This document shows positions 5,996-9,701 of a DNA stretch of 9,701 nucleotides, in pieces. How positions within the stretch are numbered: the first letter of the stretch is position 1; each line of letters starts with the position of its first letter. A program made the position numbers and the translations under genes. Source of the DNA: Actinomycetota bacterium (GTDB lineage: Bacteria > Actinomycetota > Acidimicrobiia > Acidimicrobiales > Ilumatobacteraceae); NCBI GenBank assembly GCA_005793785.1, contig SXPW01000134.1:1-9701 (forward strand). Reading direction: 5' to 3'. The notes below the pieces were generated by a model. It was not told the origin of the DNA. It ran no database searches and saw only the letters and a program-made list of their open reading frames with translations.

Positions 5996-7327
5996 CTAGC
6001 TCAATGCCTGTACCGATCCGACGAGGACGAAGGTGCAACCAACGTGTTTGTCCTTGAAGGTGACGGTCAAGGTTGAACCGCTGGCCGAGAGGGTCGCGTT
6101 TGCGGTCTCGTTCGTGCCACGACAGAGATTCTTCACGACGACATCACTCTGTTTTGCGCCCGAGATCGTCCATGTCACCTGGTCGACTTTCTCATCACGA
6201 CTCGCTGCGTACGACGTCGACACCTTCTTCGACACTGCGAGCAAACCACCGATGCGAGAGTCGAATCCCCCGAACGCCAACAGCGATTCACCGTTGCTCA
6301 GGTCGAGTCGATCCGGATCCGGCGCCAACCAGGAGAGGCTTGACGGCTGGCTCCAGCTGGCGCCGTCGTTCGTCGAGGTGCGCACCTCGGTGACTTTTTC
6401 GGCGCCCTTGTCGGCGGGAAACCACAGTTCGAGTTGTCCGGATGAGTTGCGGTACAACTCCGGGTTCGTCTGAATGTCGTAGCTCTGAGCAAACGTACCC
6501 GCCGCGTCGATCGACCAGCTCACGCCGTCGGTGGACGTGAGCTTGCAGGCTTGTCGCTGGAACGGAGCGGACTTCCCTGCGGCGAGGTCGTGGGCGAATG
6601 CGAGGTACCCGCCTGCCACCTTGACGACCTGGGCATCACCCAGGAATCCGGCTGCGGCTCCTGCTGCGTTCTTGCACGACGAAGTCGGTACGCTCGCCCC
6701 GCTTCCAGCGACGAAGTCCTTGCCGGTGGTCGAGGTGAAGCGCGTGAGTGCGTCAACCCCACCTCCGCCGGGTAGCCAACCCCATGCTTCGTAGCCGCCG
6801 CTCTCTGCCGCTCGCACGGAAACCGGCGAACCGACGTCGATTCGAACACCGCCCTCCAGGGTCCATGTCCTTCCGTTGTCGGAGGAAACGTAGGAGTGAA
6901 TCTTGTTGTCGAATCCACTGAGGGGAATCTGTGGTTCGTTGCCGTTCTTGAAGAACATTCGCAACGTGCCATCGGACAGTTGGAGCAACGCCGGGTCGGA
7001 GATGTTTCCGAGACCCGACTGGTTGGAACCAGCAGACCACAGCAGTCCGTAGGTGAGTGGTGTCAACGACGTCGCCGTAGAGCCGCCGGCGGTACCGCTC
7101 GACGATCCACCACTCGATTTCGTTGCCGTCGTGCAGTAGGTCACCTGCTTCTTCTGAGCGACCGACAGGACCTTGGCCTTGGTGATGGCCAAGGTCGACT
7201 TGCTTCCGTACTTTTTGACGAGGCAGTCACGTACGGGCGGCGAGATGGAAAATGCCGTTGCGAGGTGTGAAGTACCCGCTACTCCGAGAAGGAAGGTGAC
7301 GGCTACTGCAGTGAAGGTGCGTTTCAT
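5996..7327 (-). CDS. Secreted BNR/Asp-box beta-propeller protein (sialidase-fold-like)
   Basis: This 443-residue protein starts with a Sec-type signal peptide (MKRTF, hydrophobic to about 22, likely cleavage after HLATA at 21-25). A small N-terminal segment bracketed by C35 and C65 follows, then a Ser/Gly/Thr linker (about 70-87). The body carries Asp-box (BNR) repeats, S-x-D/N-x-G-x-x-W: SSDNGRTW at 148-155, TSTDGVSW at 264-271, STNDGASW at 318-325, and a degenerate copy near 198-205. The pattern indicates a beta-propeller of the sialidase/glycosidase fold. SDPALLQLSDGTLRMFF at 110-126 is also propeller-like. A C-terminal beta-rich domain contains C402 and C431. No FRIP motif or clear arginine triad of true sialidases is seen, so enzymatic activity is doubtful; glycan binding is possible. 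The start is the ATG at 7327, with GGGAG 6 nt upstream; an in-frame ATG at 7354 would put charged residues before the signal peptide. It lies 51 nt downstream of the cupin gene. Confidence 0.88.
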   Translation of the reverse strand: MKRTFTAVAVTFLLGVAGTSHLATAFSISPPVRDCLVKKYGSKSTLAITKAKVLSVAQKKQVTYCTTATKSSGGSSSGTAGGSTATSLTPLTYGLLWSAGSNQSGLGNISDPALLQLSDGTLRMFFKNGNEPQIPLSGFDNKIHSYVSSDNGRTWTLEGGVRIDVGSPVSVRAAESGGYEAWGWLPGGGGVDALTRFTSTTGKDFVAGSGASVPTSSCKNAAGAAAGFLGDAQVVKVAGGYLAFAHDLAAGKSAPFQRQACKLTSTDGVSWSIDAAGTFAQSYDIQTNPELYRNSSGQLELWFPADKGAEKVTEVRTSTNDGASWSQPSSLSWLAPDPDRLDLSNGESLLAFGGFDSRIGGLLAVSKKVSTSYAASRDEKVDQVTWTISGAKQSDVVVKNLCRGTNETANATLSASGSTLTVTFKDKHVGCTFVLVGSVQALS

Positions 7328-7333
7328 GTTTGA

Positions 7334-7338
7334 CTCCC
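7334..7338 (-). promoter_or_regulatory. Shine-Dalgarno (GGGAG) for the BNR-propeller gene
   Basis: GGGAG lies 6 nt before the ATG at 7327 and selects this start, which places the signal peptide at the extreme N-terminus. Confidence 0.7.
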
Positions 7339-7348
7339 GATCTTCGGT

Positions 7349-7361
7349 CCGCATGTTGCGG
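7349..7361 (-). other. Short hairpin between cupin stop and BNR gene
   Basis: CCGCA (7349-7353) pairs with TGCGG (7357-7361) around a 3-nt loop. It sits in the 51-nt gap after the cupin stop codon and just upstream of the ribosome binding site of the secreted-protein gene. It may act as a weak terminator or mRNA-processing structure; the stem is only 5 bp. Confidence 0.25.
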
Positions 7362-7378
7362 TGGTCGAGTACCCCAAA

Positions 7379-7780
7379 CTAGCCGTTGGCCTCGCTGGGG
7401 AAGCAATAGGTGATCTCACTGAATTTGTCCTTGGCGAACACGTACAAGAGTCGCAACGTTTCGGTACCTACGTTGTATGCCACATGCTCCGCGTTTGGCG
7501 GTATCCACACTGCGTCCCCTGCTTGCACTCGATACGACTCGCCATCGACCACTACTTCGCCCTCGCCGGCAAGTATGTGGTACATCTCGGCTGGTTCGTG
7601 GGTATGTCCCCGCGTCGGACGCGCAACTCCAGCCGGCACCTCGGCGATTCCGGCGACCAGTTCCGAGGTCGGCATGGTGTCGCCACCGATGAGCTCCCAC
7701 CATCGCACGTGACCACGCGTATCGCTGTTCCACTCGTGTTGCTTCACGCCGCTCACGCGAGTGATCACCGGTTTGGCCAC
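7379..7780 (-). CDS. Single-domain cupin protein
   Basis: This 133-residue protein is a small beta-barrel cupin. Motif 1 is G-H59-T-H61-x3-E65-M-Y67 and ends in LAGEG at 70-74. Motif 2 runs from P94 to N103 with H99. H59, H61, E65 and H99 form the standard metal site (Fe, Mn, Zn or Ni cannot be told apart). The C-terminal stretch LLYVFAKDKFSEITY is familiar from a widespread group of small cupins annotated only as cupin domain-containing. The start is a GTG at 7780 with no ribosome binding site; TACTCT lies 6 nt upstream, fitting leaderless transcription. It is divergent from the SDR gene (73 bp between starts), and the BNR-propeller gene follows 51 nt downstream, possibly on the same message. 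Function is unknown: cupins of this size range from isomerases and lyases to dioxygenases. Confidence 0.88.
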   Translation of the reverse strand: MAKPVITRVSGVKQHEWNSDTRGHVRWWELIGGDTMPTSELVAGIAEVPAGVARPTRGHTHEPAEMYHILAGEGEVVVDGESYRVQAGDAVWIPPNAEHVAYNVGTETLRLLYVFAKDKFSEITYCFPSEANG

Positions 7781-7786
7781 GCACCA

Positions 7787-7792
7787 AGAGTA
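7787..7792 (-). promoter_or_regulatory. Possible -10 box (TACTCT) for the cupin gene, leaderless layout
   Basis: TACTCT ends 6 nt before the GTG at 7780 and fits TAnnnT. No Shine-Dalgarno is present, and no clear -35 is visible. Confidence 0.35.
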
Positions 7793-7841
7793 GGCGGGAA
7801 TGACGGGACGGCCTCCATGCCGCTCGACCGAAACATTGGAC

Positions 7842-7847
7842 TACTGT
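7842..7847 (+). promoter_or_regulatory. Possible -10 box (TACTGT) for the SDR-kinase pair, leaderless layout
   Basis: TACTGT ends 6 nt before the ATG at 7854. There is no ribosome binding site before that ATG, and the box would start transcription at or next to the start codon. The -35 region shows no good match. Confidence 0.35.
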
Positions 7848-7853
7848 CTGGTC

Positions 7854-8639
7854 ATGTTCCTTGACGGCGCGCGAGTGCTGGTCACCGGTGCGTCTCGTGG
7901 GATCGGAGAGGCAATTGCACGCGAAGCCGCCTCGCGTGGCGCCAAGGTGATCGGCGTCGCCCGTAGCGCCGGTGTACTGACGACGGCGATGCAATCCATC
8001 CACGGCGTGGCGGTGCCGTGCGACCTCTCGGTGGAGTCGGAACGAATCGACCTGGTCGGTCGGCTGGAGTCGATTCACGGTCCAATCGATGTATTGATCA
8101 ACAATGCCGGCGTCGATGACACCAAGATGTTTGCGAATGCTTCCTCTCACGACGTTCAGCGCGTCATCACCCTCAACCAGGTCGTACCGATCGAGTTGAT
8201 GCGCCAAGCGGTACCCCTCATGCGTTCACGGGGTCGTGGACACGTGGTCAACATCTCCTCTCTTGCCGCAGCGGGCGGATTTGCCGGCATGACCCTGTAC
8301 TGCTCATCCAAGGCAGGACTCTCCGGGTTCCATCGCGTGCTTCGACATGAACTGAAGGGATCGCCGGTCGGCCTCAGCCTCGTGGAGATCGGACCCATTC
8401 CCACCGACATGCTGGCCAACGTCAAGAACGTTCGGGCGGCGGAACGAATGTTCGCGCGACTACGACACCTCCAGCTTCTCCCCGAAGTTCCGCGCGAACG
8501 GGTTGCTCGGGCGGTGTGCGACGCGGTCGAGCGCAACGTCCCGAACGTATGCCTGCCGAAACGCGCGAAGATCTATCCCGTTCTCGTTGGACTGCCGCAG
8601 CAGATAGTGAACCTGCTGACGAGGGATGTCAAGCGATAG
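7854..8639 (+). CDS. Classical SDR-family NAD(P)-dependent oxidoreductase
   Basis: This 261-residue protein is a full-length classical short-chain dehydrogenase/reductase with a Rossmann fold. The cofactor motif TGASRGIG is at 11-18, the structural NNAG at 83-86, and the catalytic tetrad is N108, S136 (in NISS), Y149 and K153 (YCSSK). An Arg at 37 after strand 2 (VARS) hints at NADP(H). The C-terminal region (about 238-261) is longer and more hydrophobic than usual, ending in a basic tail, as in SDRs that act on lipid-like or hydrophobic substrates; that is only a hint. The ATG at 7854 puts the glycine motif at the normal distance from the N-terminus; an in-frame ATG at 7800 would add 18 unlikely residues. 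The PfkB kinase starts 14 nt after the stop, so the two are probably co-transcribed. The substrate is unknown. Confidence 0.93.
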   Translation: MFLDGARVLVTGASRGIGEAIAREAASRGAKVIGVARSAGVLTTAMQSIHGVAVPCDLSVESERIDLVGRLESIHGPIDVLINNAGVDDTKMFANASSHDVQRVITLNQVVPIELMRQAVPLMRSRGRGHVVNISSLAAAGGFAGMTLYCSSKAGLSGFHRVLRHELKGSPVGLSLVEIGPIPTDMLANVKNVRAAERMFARLRHLQLLPEVPRERVARAVCDAVERNVPNVCLPKRAKIYPVLVGLPQQIVNLLTRDVKR

Positions 8640-8640
8640 A

Positions 8641-8646
8641 TAGCGT
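8641..8646 (+). promoter_or_regulatory. Possible internal -10 box (TAGCGT) before the PfkB kinase
   Basis: TAGCGT lies just after the SDR stop and 7 nt before the GTG at 8654. No ribosome binding site is visible before that GTG. It may allow a second, leaderless transcript of the kinase, or the match may be chance. Confidence 0.2.
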
Positions 8647-8653
8647 TCACGGC

Positions 8654-9580
8654 GTGAGCCTGAGCGTCGTCGGCGACTTCGCTTGGGACGTGCTGATTCG
8701 CACCAACAACGAGGTGTTGAAGGGTGGCGACTCGTTCGGCGAAGTGCTGCTGCACCCCGGTGGAAGCGCGGCCAACGTCGCCGTGTGGGCACGTCGATGC
8801 GGTCTCGAGACACACTTCATCGGCAAGATCGGGCGAGACCGCCTGGGTGACCTCGCCCGAGAGGACTTGGAACGCGAGGGCGTCATCCATCACTTCATTC
8901 AGACCGACGCCCACCTCACGGGCAGCGTCGCGGTGTTCGTCGACCAAACCGGTGAGCGCAGCATGGTGTCGGGCCGCGGTGCCGACTTCTTCCTCCTCCC
9001 CCAGGAACTGCCGAAGCAGGTCATCAATCGAACCGATTACCTCCACCTCACTGCGTGGTCGTTCTTCACCGACCCGCCGCGCACCGCCGCACGACTCGCA
9101 GCCGAGATCGCACGCGCCAGCGGCAATCTCATCTCCTTCGACCCTGCGTCGTTCCAAATGATCGAGGAGATGGGGGTTGCCACCTTCTGGTCCTACGTGA
9201 AGGACCTCGGCATCACCGTCTTCCTCCCCAACTACGAGGAGGGTCGCGCGCTCACCAATCGACTCGATCCGACCGACATCGCCGCATCACTCGCCGATCA
9301 ACTTTCCGGCGCAACGATCATTCTCAAACTCGATTCGGAGGGTGCGCTCGTACACCACGAGGGCAGGCAAACCGCGATTCCGCCGGCAACCAACAATCTG
9401 GTGGATGCGACGGGAGCCGGCGACTCGTTCGCCGGTGCGTATTTGGCTCATTTCTCCAAGCACGGCTCGGTGTTGGATGCTGCACGGTTTGCCACTCGGG
9501 TTGCCGCATGGGTCATCGAACACCTCGGGGCGCGACCCGCCGCCGATGCCTCGCTGGCTCGCATCATTGCCACGAATTAG
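8654..9580 (+). CDS. PfkB/ribokinase-family carbohydrate kinase
   Basis: This 308-residue protein is a complete ribokinase-like kinase that transfers the ATP gamma-phosphate to a sugar or nucleoside hydroxyl. The N-terminus SVVGDFAWDVL is typical of the family. PfkB signature 1 is present as GGSAANVAVWARRCG at 36-50. The N-x-x-E motif (N193, E196) binds magnesium and phosphate. Signature 2, DATGAGDSFAGAYL at 251-264, has the anion-hole glycines and catalytic base D257. The substrate (ribose, fructose-type sugar, adenosine or other) cannot be decided from motifs. The start is the GTG at 8654; the open frame extends further upstream but there overlaps the SDR gene in another frame. It lies 14 nt after the SDR stop and probably forms an operon with it. 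It is convergent with the partial gene at the window edge. Confidence 0.93.
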   Translation: MSLSVVGDFAWDVLIRTNNEVLKGGDSFGEVLLHPGGSAANVAVWARRCGLETHFIGKIGRDRLGDLAREDLEREGVIHHFIQTDAHLTGSVAVFVDQTGERSMVSGRGADFFLLPQELPKQVINRTDYLHLTAWSFFTDPPRTAARLAAEIARASGNLISFDPASFQMIEEMGVATFWSYVKDLGITVFLPNYEEGRALTNRLDPTDIAASLADQLSGATIILKLDSEGALVHHEGRQTAIPPATNNLVDATGAGDSFAGAYLAHFSKHGSVLDAARFATRVAAWVIEHLGARPAADASLARIIATN

Positions 9581-9587
9581 AACTCGA

Positions 9588-9604
9588 GGACGACGAGGTC
9601 GTTC
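9588..9604. terminator. Possible bidirectional terminator hairpin
   Basis: GGACGAC (9588-9594) can pair with GTCGTTC (9598-9604) through 7 pairs including one G-T, around a GAG loop. It lies 7 nt after the kinase stop and overlaps the stop codon of the facing partial gene. No real T-run follows on the plus strand; the minus strand has a modest T-containing stretch. It suits the convergent layout but is a weak call. Confidence 0.35.
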
Positions 9605-9701
9605 AGGCGCGCGCATCCGAAGGCGGAGTGACGCCATCGGGAGGAAGTCGCTCGCCGCGAGGCAAGGGGAAGTACTTGTGGTGCCATGCACCGGTCACTT
9701 C
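9603..9701 (-). CDS. 3' end of an unidentified gene (5' part outside window)
   Basis: Reading in from the right edge on the minus strand, one frame gives 32 residues to a TGA at 9605-9603, including AWHHKYFPLPRGERLPPDG. The residue mix (aromatic, then Pro/Arg-rich end) looks like a genuine protein C-terminus, and convergent placement 22 nt after the kinase stop is sensible. An alternative minus-strand frame stays open through the kinase gene but looks like its shadow. The family is not recognised from this fragment. Confidence 0.5.
   Translation of the reverse strand, partial: EVTGAWHHKYFPLPRGERLPPDGVTPPSDARA

Noticed and set aside
5190..5999. 269-codon plus-strand open frame
   Set aside because: It is antisense to the saccharopine-dehydrogenase-like gene and crosses its start and the intergenic hairpin; no recognisable motifs.
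7416..8207. 263-codon minus-strand open frame
   Set aside because: It overlaps the cupin in another frame and the SDR on the opposite strand, both with intact catalytic motifs.
9287..9691. 134-codon minus-strand open frame at the right end
   Set aside because: Most of it is antisense to the PfkB kinase; the frame ending at 9603 gives a more plausible protein tail.
1..9701. CRISPR array, insertion sequence, integrase, phage or toxin-antitoxin genes
   Set aside because: No regularly spaced repeats, terminal inverted repeats, transposase or integrase motifs were seen; composition and gene packing look uniform across the window.
1..9701. tRNA genes or att sites near rnpB
   Set aside because: No tRNA T-arm (GGTTCGAATCC-like) with a matching acceptor stem was found.

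Overview
The window is high-GC chromosomal DNA with tightly packed, mostly housekeeping or metabolic genes and no sign of a mobile element, CRISPR array or prophage. Several features suggest an actinobacterium, perhaps of the Acidimicrobiia/Ilumatobacter type. These are an F420-type luciferase-like oxidoreductase, a class A penicillin-binding protein with a Thr/Pro-rich tail, an actinobacterial-looking RNase P RNA beside a C4 zinc-ribbon gene, GTG starts, and several genes without a Shine-Dalgarno sequence but with a TAnnnT box just upstream of the start. The taxonomic placement is an inference from gene content, not a database result.

Left part (1-3641): the window opens inside rnpB, the RNase P RNA (plus strand, 5' end missing). 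Facing it is a minus-strand cluster with near-zero spacing: a class A penicillin-binding protein (3641 to 1323), a coiled-coil C4 zinc-ribbon protein (1317 to 613) and a small YdjM-like membrane protein (604 to 179). The last gene runs about 19 nt into the 3' end of rnpB in the opposite direction.

Middle (3642-5995): a divergent F420-dependent LLM oxidoreductase (3675-4613, plus) meets a saccharopine-dehydrogenase-family protein (5906 to 4614, minus) tail to tail with no base between the stop codons. An 89-bp intergenic gap follows, holding a perfect 8-bp-stem hairpin.

Right part (5996-9701): a secreted BNR/Asp-box beta-propeller protein (7327 to 5996) lies downstream of a small cupin (7780 to 7379) on the minus strand. 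Divergent from the cupin, an SDR oxidoreductase and a PfkB-type sugar kinase (7854-9580, plus) form a probable two-gene operon. The window ends in the 3' tail of a minus-strand gene.

The genes do not form one pathway. The cell-envelope synthase leads one cluster, and the SDR plus kinase look like a small carbohydrate or polyol module. I found no convincing new multi-gene system. The observations most worth checking are an RNase P RNA that appears to lack helix P18, a set of likely leaderless promoters at compact divergent junctions, and an uncharacterised Cys-bracketed N-terminal domain on the secreted propeller protein.
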